In this document: piece by piece, positions 1 to 11,955 of the stretch
How positions within the stretch are numbered: the stretch's first letter is position 1
Layout of the letters: every line of letters starts with the position of its first letter
DNA from: Archegozetes longisetosus
Lineage: Eukaryota; Arthropoda; Arachnida; Sarcoptiformes; Trhypochthoniidae
Reading direction: 5' to 3'
Assembly: GCA_018873245.2 (NCBI GenBank)
Contig: JAEMBT020000008.1
Location: forward strand, 806,001-870,000
Length of the DNA stretch: 64,000 bases
Program-made: the position numbers and the translations under genes
The notes under the pieces: model-generated
Told to the model about the DNA's origin: nothing
The model's database searches: none
Seen by the model: the letters and a program-made list of their open reading frames with translations, nothing else

Positions 1-1427
1 GATCTTAATTAACTATTTTGAGGAACAATTAAATAAAGGAGTATATGAGATATGAATATATCGGTTAATAATCTATACTATAAAAAGGGGAAATTATTCG
101 ACCATAAAATGAAAGCGAAATAAGATTATACTTAAATACCCTGCGAATAATGGCATGTCTTGTATACAAGAAAAACAGCAATTGCTTAAACCGATTGTTT
201 TAGAAAAACTGTTTGCAATCATATTTTTGACAAGTGTTGCCTGAAATGAATATTTTGTGCGGATGTCATGTTAAGACAAAAGAACAAATTGACAAATCAT
301 TTCTTTTATCATAAAAGGTTTAGGTTTAAAAATGGTTTCATTTCAACCTAAATAATAAAGAACAGCAAAAAATTATTTTTAAATTACAATGTCTTGTATT
401 TATAATATAAATGTGTTTTACGTTACTGTGATTTGTGTTATGAGAAATGTGTTTACGATTACACTTAAATCGATTACAATGTGTGTTGTCTGAGGAGTGA
501 GAAAAGTAAAAAGAAAACGAAAAAAAAATACATGCAATGGGTTTGTAAAACCATTTTCTTAATGTCAAATGTGATGTCAAGTGAAATTCCATTTTCAAAT
601 CTTATGAGAAGGTAAACACTTCAATGGGCTGTATATAATGTATACAATATTTGGCTAAAATTCATTTGTCTCATAATTCAAGTCATATATAAACAACAAA
701 TCGTTTTCTTTCATTTTAAGTCTTTTATGTCGTTAATACCATTGAAGACTAGGCGACACCATATATGCAACTTTAAAATCCTTTTCTTTTAAATTTATAA
801 TTAACTAAAGAGATTGCGAGAGCAAAAGCTTTGCTTTTGTGCCCAATATCTAAAAAGCAGAAAATTGTTTCTTTTCCTATTTAGGTTTTATGTTTTTTAA
901 AAAAACGTTAATGAAATGTGAATGCAATGCAATGCATGATCTTCATCGTCATCACAGGTTACATCAAATACGAATTTTTACAGATTTCAATTATGATTAA
1001 GAAGATTAACGCAATGTACGAAAAACGAACAGAAAATTATTTGTCAAATGAACAGTTGATGGCAGCGAAATATTTGTTTGAATAATAATAATAATAATAA
1101 TAATCAATAAATCAATTCAATTAATGAATGTTTTGCTTGTTTTGCCACTTCTTTCTAATTAAAATGATAGTTGCGGTCGTAAATGAACTGTGCATTGAAA
1201 AAGTAATAATAATTAAGGGAATAATGATTAATAGTAATAAAAAAGAGATACAAAGTGAGAGACAAAACTTTGCTATAAATGGTCGGTCTTTGCTTTCAAG
1301 CAAAATCAAAATTCTTTTCCATTTCATTAATTGGATTATTGTTGGTCACAAATTCAATTGAGAAGAACTAACACAATAATCAATTGAAATATTAATATTC
1401 AAAAATGTCTTCAGTTCTCAATCAGAG
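1..1427. other. AT-rich spacer downstream of the HMG-box gene
   Basis: No open frame here has coding character on either strand; the short frames are rich in Asn, Ile, Lys and Phe, as expected from AT-rich noise. The stretch lies 3' of the minus-strand HMG-box gene, so its right end should contain that gene's 3' untranslated region. A perfect AAT/TAA triplet run sits at 1081-1104. Nothing else was recognised. Confidence 0.6.
1081..1104. repeat. (AAT)n microsatellite
   Basis: Eight uninterrupted copies of the triplet AAT, in the spacer downstream of the HMG-box gene. Confidence 0.95.
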
Positions 1428-4400
1428 TCAATTCCAAGAATAAGGTCCTTGAAGTTGAGAATAAGCGCTGCCAGCGCCAGTTGGCAAGTATGATGTGGTG
1501 CTTGGTGCCATGTTTCCAGTGTGAGCATGTGTCTGATTGTAATTGGTTGCACCACTTGCTTGCAGTCCTGCAGCTGACGGATGACCGAAATTGGCTGTGA
1601 ATGAGTGCTGCGAATATCCGGCCATCAGAGCTGACGCGTGTGTCGCTGAAAGAGCATGAGATAAAGACATTGGTGTAGACAGTGACGGTAATGATGTCAT
1701 ATTGTTGTTCGTATTTGCTATACTTTGTTGTCCTGCTGTGCCTCCGCTTGGACTTGGAGTCATTGACAACTGGGTTGGTGGCGATGAAGAAGCGGGTGAA
1801 GGCGTCGACTGGTTCTGTTTTGTGATCATGTTTGAGGTCTGATGATGCTGCTGCTGTTGTTGCTGCTGGCGAACTGACATTTCATTGTTTGCCGTATGCA
1901 TTGAATCGAATCCGATTCGTCATTTTCTGATCCCTCAGTCGACAATCGCGCCTGTTTTGGCGACGGACCTCCCATTACTTGCGGCGCTCCCTATTATATG
2001 TCATTTAGTTAGATATCAATTCAAATAAATCAACGGTTAAGTTAATTTAGTTATGATGGAATTGATATAAGTCTTAATAAATTAAAAGTGATAGAAAGCA
2101 ATAATTATAATAAATTGAATAAAGTGTAAGAAAGTGATGTCTACCTTGCCCTTAGGCTGTTGTGCCTTCTTTAGCAGAAAGCAATGATAAAAACAAGTAA
2201 TTTTCATCATTAGAATTGAAAATTAGATCAGGTCATTTATAGAAAATATTTTTAATACTTATATATGTATATAATTAAATAATTAAACCAATAACTAATT
2301 CATACTTTTCTGCGATAGTCTTCCATCGATGCTTCGTATCTAATTTTTTCTTCATTTTGTTTCTCGACATACGGTCTCTTTTCTTCTTCAGACATATTCC
2401 TCCATCTCTCACCGCCTAATTTAGCCAAAGCGGCGACACCTCCTTCTGGTTCCTTTCCGGCCATTTCTTTCCTAAAATCTCCCATAAATAGCATAAATGC
2501 AGTTCCGGGACGTTTTGGCTTATTTGCATCTCTTGCCGGCTTAAATATGGCCATTTCTCTCTTATACCGCTCCCGATCTCGAGCAGCGGTTTCGAGAAAC
2601 GGTTTTTTGTCTTCTTCTGCCATCGTATTCCATTTTCCGGCACATTCTTTCCCAAAATCTCCGATCTATGAATAAATGAAAACTTATTATTGATTTTTTC
2701 ATTTCTCAACTTAGCAAAAGATTAAGGCATTCAATAACTGCCATCTGTGGTAAACATAACTTTAAAATTAATTGAATAAGTCTTTCTAGACTTCTGTCAA
2801 ATGCAGTTATCGTTCTTTATTCGTTCGATTTAGCATTTATTTCGTTTCGTTTCGTGAACTTATTTCAAAATTGAAATTCAGTCTAAGACCAAGTTTTGTA
2901 CATTTATTCAAGTATTTTTCAGTTCAAAAAAGGGATATCGAATCGATTCAAGTAAGAGTCAGATTAATAATTAACAACATCTATAATTAGAATAAATCAA
3001 AATCAAACTTAAGACCCTTTTACTTGTTTTTTCTTTCAAGTTAATTAACTTTTATTGACCATAATCTGGAGTAAGAAAATGATTGAATTAACAAAAAAAA
3101 ATCTCAGGTCTTTAGTTGAATTATTTACTTAAATAAGAAAGAATGTAAGCATGAAATCAAATATATATCAAAATTGATTGCAGCATTCTTATCAAGATAC
3201 AAAATCGCTTTTAAGTGGCACTAAACTCAATGAAAAGATCTAAATATAGGAAGAAAGGGAACGGTTTTAGGAGAAAATAACTCGTTCGAGGATCAAAATT
3301 AATGATGAAAACTGATAACTCCCCTTCAGAACGTTCAGATCAATCAATTATTTCACAAATATAACTCATGCAAAAGTATTACGTATAAAAATAGTTTTAT
3401 TTCACGGTTTGACAGTCAGTTCTATCAATAGTTAGATCGAATCAAAAATAATTTGAGAGGAAAGTCGAACTCATAGTAACCTTAAATATTAGAATAGTAA
3501 TTTCTAATTATGCTCAAAAGAATTCAATTGACGGATCGACAACCTGTGGTTAAACCATTATTTTGGAGCATCAAATTTTTCAACGTTAGACCTTTTAATC
3601 AGGGTTTAGGAACAAAATTGCAGAATCAAATAGAAAATTAAGCTAAAAAGTAAAGTAATAATGGTAGTAATAGCTATTTATTGATCCGACATAAATCAGC
3701 CCAATATAAAGAACATGTTTAGAAATAGCAGAACAGATCTAGATATACAAATCAAATTCAGAAACAATTTTGATAATTATATTACTTGCGTAAAAAGCAA
3801 TTTTCATAGTAATATGAAAATAGTAGTTATGCAACATTTTTCAAAATTCATAATCAGTTTGAGTGTTGTCATAATTCTATTCAAATGTTTGGTGATTTTA
3901 CAGAGTCTGGCGATTGACTGAAAGACAAGTCTTATTTTGCACTCTGTGTCTATCTGAAAGCCTGTAGTTGTGTCCATTGATTTCTGAAATTATTGAGTTA
4001 TAAGAGCGCAAGTGAAGCACACAATCCATTATTTGTGACAATTTTTCCTAATATTACATTGTCTTAACGATCTGAAGATATCGTTAATGGTAAAAATCTT
4101 TAAATGGCACGCAATCCTTCTAATATAGAGTTGTATTAAATTCCAATTGTGACTCAATTTTCATATTTGTCTTTATAAATGGCACCTTTTACTTGATCTT
4201 CATTTGAAACGAGTAACTGATCTGTAAACTAATTCATTACTACCTCTAACCGGACTATATGTCAACTTCAATTTTATAGACAAATTCTTTATTAAATGCA
4301 AATTAGAATAATCTCAATACTGAAAAAACCATTTTTAAATTCTAATCTCGTTCAACGATAATCAGCTAAGCATTAATTAATTTTTTTGTTCAAAAGAATG

Positions 4401-6887
4401 TTAATAACCACTGAGTTGTTTGCCTCAGGGAATATAGCTATCAATACCAGTTCTATTGGATTTTAAATGACAATAATTGTTGACATTTATAGTTATTATA
4501 TAAGCAATTATTCATTTTTAACAGCAGTCAAAATATAAAGCAAAGAGCGTTCAATATTTTTAGCTAAATTTAAATAAAATAAGCATTAAATAAGGCTATA
4601 ATTAAAAACTAAAATTCAGATATGACTTAATTTGAATGGAGTAATAAATGCTGTAACAACAAAATCAACTGCCAGTCTAATTGATTGGTCCTAAGCGATC
4701 AATTGTGATGACTAATAAACATGTTATATGGTATCAAATCCATAGCGAAATATGATTTGTACCGAACGATTGCTCAATTTAATCGAGACAGTAATGTATA
4801 AGTTATATTGGCTTGAAACTTCAGCTCAAACATAATTCAATTCATGATATATGTGAATATAATATATTGTAGAGTGAAAATATTTCTATATTTGGAAATG
4901 AGAAAAAATTGATTTTTCTTCCATAAATAAAAGGCATAATTACTTTTTGAAAATTATAAGATTGTGCAAAGCAAATAACACATTTTACAAAAGGTATTAT
5001 AATCAAAATGACTAAAAACAGAATTGTGCCATTGAGTAATTTAGTAAATAATCAAATTCAGATTTCAATTCAATTGTCATTTTTAAAAACTGATTCTCTA
5101 ACAAGACGAGGAAACATAAAACTCAATGAAATCGTTTAAAAGGCAAAGAAGTCTTTTTATCTGTTGCATCGAATGCTATCAAAAAAATGAAAGTCAATGC
5201 ATTCAAATTGATTTGTCGTTTGCATAACAATTAGACAGATTTGAATTTTGAAAAGAATTGAGTGGAAAGAAAAATTTTCAATTTGTAAAAATAATGTAGA
5301 AAAGAAGTGGTGGAAAACTAAAAGCTTATCCCCTTTGGAGAAACAATTATGGGCTGTTCTTAATGTTAGTGACCTTTCATTTTAATCTTCTGAAAATTGA
5401 TCAGAAAGTAATAGAAAAAGAAATCTGTTTTCTAATCATAAAGAGAAAAACATGTTATTTGCGACATAAAAGCATAATCAAATTATATTACATTTATATC
5501 AAATATGTTGTATTCGACATAAAAGTTTTAACAATTTTTTAGACTCATTCGATATAATTTTCATTTTAGCCAATGTTTGCTAAGCCCTTATCGAAAACTA
5601 GTGAATGATCGAAAAGCTTACGCAAACAACAAATATTTTTTCAATGAATAATTGAGTTTCAGCTTCAAATACGAGTCAATTTGATTTGCTGTTAGTTTTA
5701 TCTTAAGTCTTAGATTTTGATTCTAGACAATTTATATTTAATTAGCGAAAATAGAACAGAAAAGTTCATTTTAAAGACTAGAAGACAAAATTTTAAATAT
5801 TAAAACCTAATAGTCCCTAAAATAAGGCCTCAATTAATTGTGAATTAATTACGCGAAAATGAGCCGACAATATTTACTGATCGTAAGATATGCTAAATCT
5901 CTTATGAAACTATTTGCTTCAGATAACAATTATTTGAATTACTTATTGATTAACGGCTTTGAAGGCATTTGAAACTGATTTGAAAAATCAATCAGAAAAA
6001 GATGAGTTTTAGGAAAAATCGATATTTAATGCGAATGCAGAATAGCTCTATAGCTCAGTTTGAGAAATAACTTTTGTTTTCGGGGTAAATAAATATCTAT
6101 TATTATAAATTTTAAACTAAATTTTTTCTCTTCTGTTCAACAGTTTTGAAGAAAGAGGTTTACGATCCCTATTTGGAGAGCAGCTACGCCTTTAATAAAA
6201 TAGTAGCTTTAAAATATTGGTATTTCGCAGATTTAACAAAAAAGAAAAATAAATCGATTTTTAAGAATCCTTCTTAAGGGATATATAAATATTTCGAATT
6301 ACTGCAACATTTTTCCTATACTTAATCTTTCATACATTTATCAAATATTCAAACAATAAAATCGAAACTTTTGTTCGAAATAAGAGATCAAAAATAAAGC
6401 CAAAACTTGTTCACAAACGAAACAATATTAATCTAATATTTAGGCTAATTTTGGGCAACACGTTGAACCGGTAAAACAAAATAAATATAATAAATTTGGG
6501 CCGACAGTTAGATTGAAGTTATTTATTTGTGCGTATAATTGATTGCAAGAGTAATTGAAGGAATTGAAGAAACAATTATCCACTAATGGCATTGTATTAT
6601 TGCGTCAAATTATATATGTATTTCACTCTTTATAAGAACTAAAACAAAGAGGAGGTAAGCGGACAGAGAAACTAAAACAAAGCAGAAGACTATGAGATGC
6701 TGTGCACAAGAGAAAGGGGTTAACCTAACCTTTGGTATGGGTCGTCCAGCCTTTTTCAGCTCTTCTCTATACCATTGAGTGAAATTGATATAAGCCGTCG
6801 TCGCTCTTTTAGGCGCTGGAACGCCGTCTTTATTAACTTTAGGCTTTTTCTGTTTCTTATGACTTCCACCTCCGCCGTGACCACCAG

Positions 6888-6918
<31 letters not shown>

Positions 6919-7388
6919 ACCACCACCTCCTTGTTGAACATTAGCATACATTACATGATGTCCCCCCTGTCCTGATAAATGATGTTGCCCTGTGTTGTTA
7001 TTTGTCAGTCCGCCTGACATAACCTATTGCCGAGTAAGATAAAATATTTCTTTTGTAGTCAAAGCAAAACCAATTATTGCCTAACATCTGGACTGCTGTC
7101 TTAAATTGACTAATGTGCACAATTTTAAATAAATAAATAAATAAATAATCTGATAGATAAATCTAATCTAATTTATATAAGCTTTTGGTCTATTGTTTAT
7201 AATCTATTCCAGGCTCGGTCTTACGTGAACCGAATTCTGGTTCATATTAGCAGAACTGACTGTTAAATTAAGACCAGCCGAAAGCATTTGAGACATCGGT
7301 ATTTGTGCCATCGCTGGATGAAGTTGATTGCTATTAGAGAGTGCGGCCGCGTGTTGTGCCATTGCGTGGTGATAGTCAGCATATTCTG
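1428..7388 (-). CDS. Double HMG-box chromatin protein, 5' incomplete, frame break near the tail
   Basis: Probable architectural DNA-binding nuclear protein. Coding exons on the minus strand: 7388-7225, 7023-6730, 2665-2306, 2168-2145 (24-nt microexon) and 1990-1428. All junctions are GT-AG and in phase. The N-terminal part is rich in Gln, Asn, His and Ala, then a poly-Gly run, a Lys-rich segment, HMG box 1 (begins PAPKRATTAYINF, split by the 4-kb intron after RPIPK) and HMG box 2 (begins KPKRPGTAFMLF, ends MEDYRRK). A Ser/Thr/Pro/Gln-rich tail ends in GPYSWN. There is no acidic tail, so it is not an ordinary HMGB/DSP1 protein, and I do not recognise the exact orthologue. The first exon found starts in phase 1 (its first two bases complete a codon), so at least one upstream coding exon is missing from this model. 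Inside the last exon the frame entering from the microexon (GAPQVMGG...ENDESDS) is not the frame of the long tail; see findings. Chromatin role is inferred from the family. Confidence 0.8.
2666..6729 (-). other. 4-kb intron of the HMG-box gene
   Basis: The intron interrupts HMG box 1 between RPIPK and IGDFGKE, with donor GTTAGG and acceptor TTCATAG on the minus strand. I saw no coding exon or structured RNA inside. It is uniformly AT-rich with many short A and T runs. Its length contrasts with the roughly 65-130 nt introns of most neighbouring genes. Confidence 0.75.
6891..6930 (-). repeat. Gly-codon (GGN) triplet tract in the HMG gene
   Basis: An imperfect GCC/ACC triplet run on the plus strand reads as a Gly-codon run on the minus strand. 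It gives about 14 consecutive Gly residues just before the Lys-rich segment that precedes HMG box 1. It is a conspicuous GC-rich island in AT-rich DNA and a likely site of length variation. Confidence 0.9.
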
Positions 7389-7760
7389 CTACAAGATATA
7401 ACACATTACATTGTCATTACTTTTCATTACTTTTTAAATGCTTTTCTCTACTAAATCGTCAATTTTATGATTCAAATACATAATAATGTTTTAGGAGTGC
7501 AACAATTTATTATCTGATTTGAAAGGAAAGCTTTGCATTATTTTTGGGCATTAATTGAGGCAAATATTAGTCGCTATATATTCATAATTATTATATACGA
7601 CAAAATATATAAGTTTATATTAAAATAGTGTAGACCTATGTCTATATATTTGGCGTTTTCTCTTATCTGAGCGCATGTGAAAAGTTTTCTAATTGATTTT
7701 TACAGTTAATTTTTTTCTCCTCTCTTCAAAACCAATTATTGATTAATGCATTGTCTGCCA

Positions 7761-7849
7761 TAAAAGAGAAAGAGAGAGAAAGAGGGGAACTCACCAGAGA
7801 GAAAGGGAGAGAAATACACACAAACAGAGAGAAAGAGAGAGACATGAGA
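7761..7849 (+). repeat. GA-rich purine tract
   Basis: An imperfect run of GAGA/GAAA with a short ACAC interruption. On the minus strand a GTGAGT donor-like site lies inside it (near 7795), but no coding frame supports an exon there. Confidence 0.8.
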
Positions 7850-8340
7850 GCAACGCATTCATTGGTCCGACATTTTAAAAGTTTTAGAAAAATTCGATGC
7901 CAAGGGTTTTAATGGTGATACGAATTATTATTTAATGTAGATTCAAGTGAAAAAACACTAAATTTGTCGCTACAGTTCTTCAAAGAGCTGTCATAGGCTT
8001 CAAAAGCGGCGCAAATTGGAGGCCATTATGTCTAGGAGTAGATCAAGTTTTCTGACCCAACAATACTATTCCACATTAATCTTAAGCCATATATTTGTAT
8101 GAAATACTAGTTTTTTAAACATATATCAATTTGATTTCGCAAATAAATAAAGAGAAAGTATTCGATAAGAAATGTGTTCTTTGATTGTTCTCACGTGTAC
8201 TTCTCTCAATAGTTTTCGTACAATCTGTCAGTCAATGTGTTAATATCTGAATGCATGCTATGTCTGGCAAAGTGCCACACATTTACTAATAGTAATAATA
8301 CTAAATGCTAACAATTAATCAGAGCTATTCAGAGACAATC

Positions 8341-8473
8341 AGATAGAGAGATACAGATAGAGAGAGAGATAATCCAACAGAGAGTACAGCAGAGAGAAAA
8401 CACACAATAAAGAGGAGAGAGACAACACAGAAGAGAGAAAGGAGAGAGACGAGAGAGAGGGGAAGAGACAGGG
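8341..8473 (+). repeat. GA-rich purine tract
   Basis: About 130 nt of imperfect GAGA repeat on the plus strand. Frames through it give only low-complexity Ser/Leu or Arg/Glu peptides, so I treat it as simple repeat. Confidence 0.8.
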
Positions 8474-10138
8474 ATTGACGAAAGCATGACTGGCCTTATG
8501 AGACACACTGTACCAAATATGATATATATAAATATATATTACATACATATATATATATCCAATAGTATTAGTATGACTTGTATACTGATATATGTAAGTA
8601 TTAGCGGTGCAATAGTGATAGTATGATAGGATTAGTCTATTCTGTTTTTGGTCGTTCTCTCTCTTTCTCTTTCTCTGATTTTGCTATTTTGCTATATAGT
8701 GCACTTCAATGCAGTAGAGATGAAGGCTATGGCTTTGTATGTGTTAAGCTTTCCCTATCGTTCTGTTGCGTTCTCCTATTGGCTCTAGCTATGTTCTCTC
8801 TAAACTAACGCGTCGTGCCATTGGCTTATGGACTGTAGAACAAGTTAGTAGTGCTGATGACTCCCCGCTTTGTTCAGGCTATTGAGACCTCCATAAACGG
8901 AACGACTTTGAAATATTGGTATAACAGAGAAGAGAGAGCTTTGCATAAGCATTGCATTGAATGCATTGACAACGTGATGGCTATGACTCCTATCATTCAA
9001 TTGTGAACTTTCTAACATTTGAGTGATGCAGCGATGCATTAGCACAACATAACTAAACAAAACATAAACAAATGCAGCAATGAAAAGATGAAACTTTGCA
9101 AAGTTTTTCAGTTTCAAATCAGTAATCATTAGAACGTGAGTCACATTAAATGGTTCAGTACTAACAGACTATTGACTGAACCTAAAACGCGCCAAACTTT
9201 CGAACAATCTATTAACACACTTAACCAACACTTATTAACAAATGCCCAATTGTCAAATACCATACATTAACTAAACCAACTTTTGCCAACTTACCCATTA
9301 TTGTCTTCAACTATCTCTTTAAATATAAATATTTTATTTTCTTATTTTTGGTCCAAAATATACACAAATACTTAATAACTATGATATAGAACACAAATAC
9401 TATAGTCTATAGTACTGTAGAAACACAAATCGCTTTCAATCGCGGCTCAATTCTGTCTACCAGTACGCAATCGCTGACTGAACAACAACGCATTTCAATA
9501 GTCCGACCAATTATTACGTTTTCCATATATATTAGAATACGTTCTTCTCAAGACGTTTTTCTCTTTTTTTGTCCCACTTTTCAATCATTAATAACTATTT
9601 GTTGAGAAATTTCACTAAAGCACTCATTTAACTCACAATTTGTCCACTCGCACACTCACGTCTTTATTTACTTGAAATCAACTTCGTTTTAGTACTTTTT
9701 CATATTATTTTGAACTGGTGTCTCACAACTTATAGAGAATAGAAAATTTGGCCACAATTTCAATTGGTTTTTAAAGTTTCGATCTAACAAACACTGTTAG
9801 CATGCATTTTGCCAACAATTTTTCTTAATTAAAATCTGTTGTAGTCCAGGACGAAGTTTATGTATGAAATTTATTAGCAAAGCTACAATAGAATAGCGAG
9901 CCATCATTGGTTCATAGCTTCAATGAGGACCACTTTTACGACCAAAACAACAAAAGTGTCGCCATTTAGTAATAGAACTTCGCTTTAATTTCCAATTTAA
10001 AATTCATTAATATTTACGAATTTCTGATGTTTTCAAACTAAGAATAAAATCAATGTTTTCCTGTAGTTAAAAATTGATTTTCCTATTTTCGTATCATTTT
10101 AATGACTTTTAATATTAATAAGAATTTATTTATGTTTT

Positions 10139-11786
10139 ATGTCAAATGAATCGATAATGAGCTTAACTCATAACAAAGTTGGTTTCAATACTAATAATAA
10201 AAATGAATTAACACTCAAGACCGAATTAAGACATTTGTCAATCAAAGATCGAATCGAATTATCGAATATTTTGGACATAAATGACAATTGGAAGCGATTG
10301 GCAGCTATTATACCTAAACCTGATGGAAATGAAGGATATTTGATGTCTAACAGTAATATCAAAGTTTTGGAAGAACTGCAACTGAAGAGTGGTAGAAGTC
10401 CCACACAAGCGCTGCTCGACTATTGGGGAACCAGTGGTCGAAAAAGAGCAACCATTGAAGACTTCATCAATTTATTAAATGAGTGCCATTTATATCGCGC
10501 GTCACTTTTCTTAAGCAATGACTTATTACATATAAGTCCAGACGAGACTTTATCTGATAATCAAAGTCATTGTTGCTTTAGTGATTCGTTTAATGATAAA
10601 CTAAGTAATAGTGATAGTTGCGACAATGATTCTTGCTATCAATGGAATAATTTATCGACAAAACTCTTAGATAATAGTTCACTCAAACCTGGGGACAATG
10701 AAAACAATGGTTTGATTAGTCCTTCAGCTCCCAATGAATCACAAATCAGTTTTGATAGTTTTGATGCAAATAAAAAGGAAATGTTGACCAACGAAGAAAT
10801 AGCTCACTATTCATATAGTCAGATTCGTTACGCAACTAATAATTTTAGTGATATTAGTTTATCAGATGGTGGCTGTAAGTTAGGCGAAGGAGCTTTTGGT
10901 TCAGTATATCGATGTCAGTTGAGTCCAGGAAGTAATACTTACTTTGCTGTCAAAAAACTTAAAAATGATTTTCAAAAACAGTTCTTATCCGAATTGCAAG
11001 TCATGAACAAGTTCAAACACAAGAATCTCCTATCATTATGTGGAATCTCATCGGACGGACCATCACTTCTGATTATTTATGAATATATGTCAAATGGATC
11101 ACTACAAGACTGTATCGCTAATAATAAAGATTGTCTTTCGTGGCAGCGAAGAATCTCAATAGCGATCGGGACAGCGAGGGGTATTTGCCATTTGCATACA
11201 TTCGATGAAAAGCCTTACGTTCATCGAGACATTAAGAGCGCTAATATATTACTTGACAATGATTTTAACGCTCGTGTCGGAGATTTTGGTTTAGTCAGAA
11301 TTGGCTCAAGTGGTGCCTCGACTGCCACTAAGCCATTGGCTACTACTATAATCGGAACATCTGTTTATATGGCACCCGAAGCCTTTCGCGGAGATATTAG
11401 TGTAAAACTCGATACTTTTAGTTTTGGTGTTGTTTTACTAGAATTATTAACTGGTCTTTTGCCTTATGACGAAACTAGAGATGAACCGGATTTACTTTCG
11501 TACTTAGAAGAAAAAATTAATGACTTGGAAGAAGACGACAGTATTATTGTTAATGCTACTATCGATACCTCTGCCGGACAGTGGGATCAAAACATAGCTC
11601 TCCAGTTGTTTCAAATATCACGAAAATGTACGGAACAGAGAAAGAAATATAGACCAACTATGATTGAGGTAAACCTTAATTAATTATTCAGTTGTAAGAT
11701 TTTTTGATTAGTTTCTTAAAAGTGTTCTATTTTTTTTGCAACAGGTTTTACAATCATTAGAAAAAATGAGTCCATTAAATATTTGA
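10139..11786 (+). CDS. IRAK4/Pelle-like Ser/Thr kinase with N-terminal Death domain
   Basis: Cytoplasmic kinase of the Toll/IL-1 receptor pathway, expected to join MyD88 through its Death domain in a Myddosome-type complex. Two exons: 10139-11668 and 11745-11786, joined in phase 0 across a 76-nt GT-AG intron; the second exon adds 13 residues and the stop, giving 523 residues. An in-frame TGA at 10103-10105 supports the ATG at 10139. Death domain is about residues 28-126, then a Ser/Asn-rich linker to about 215, then the kinase at about 232-520. Visible kinase motifs: Gly-rich loop GEGAFG (249-254), catalytic Lys 272, Tyr gatekeeper 314 in IIYEYMSNGSL, HRDIKSANILLD (Asp 364), DFG (382-384) and MAPE (411-414). 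All catalytic residues are present, so it should be active. The Tyr gatekeeper, the activation segment (TTIIGTS-YMAPEAFRG) and the Death domain resemble vertebrate IRAK4 closely; it may be this animal's Pelle. Confidence 0.95.
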
Positions 11787-11955
11787 TTCAAAAAATAACA
11801 CAGATTTTATACTTTTATAACTTGTTTTTTTCAAACTAATACAAAAATTAAAAAGCTATTTTTTACACTTTTATAATTATATATCTTAAAACATTTGAGT
11901 TGAATAATATAGTAATTTATGTGTAAAATAATGTTGACTTGTTATTAAAATGAAG

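Larger units (their letters stand above)
7389..10138. other. Intergenic region between the divergent HMG-box and IRAK4-like genes
   Basis: The two genes are read away from each other across this 2.75 kb. It should hold the promoter and missing 5' exon(s) of the HMG gene on the minus strand and the upstream region of the kinase on the plus strand. Two long purine-rich (GA) tracts dominate the left half, at 7761-7849 and 8341-8473, followed by a TA-rich run near 8519-8560. I could not identify a start exon with the phase needed to join 7388. Confidence 0.5.

Noticed and set aside
338..598. 86-codon minus-strand frame
   Set aside because: Composition is Phe/His/Asn/Ser noise from AT-rich DNA; no motif, splice context or neighbouring exon supports it.
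1128..1361. 77-codon plus-strand frame overlapping a minus-strand frame of similar size
   Set aside because: Both are low in Gly/Ala/Pro and rich in Ile/Lys/Asn; neither shows a domain, and they overlap each other.
7780..7860. Possible first exon of the HMG gene ending at a GTGAGT donor in the GA tract
   Set aside because: The sequence is simple repeat on both strands, and no ATG frame gives the phase needed to join 7388.
9900..9960. Minus-strand ATG with MATLLLFW and a GTAAAA donor, considered as an HMG gene start
   Set aside because: The donor is phase 2, while the downstream exon needs phase 1.
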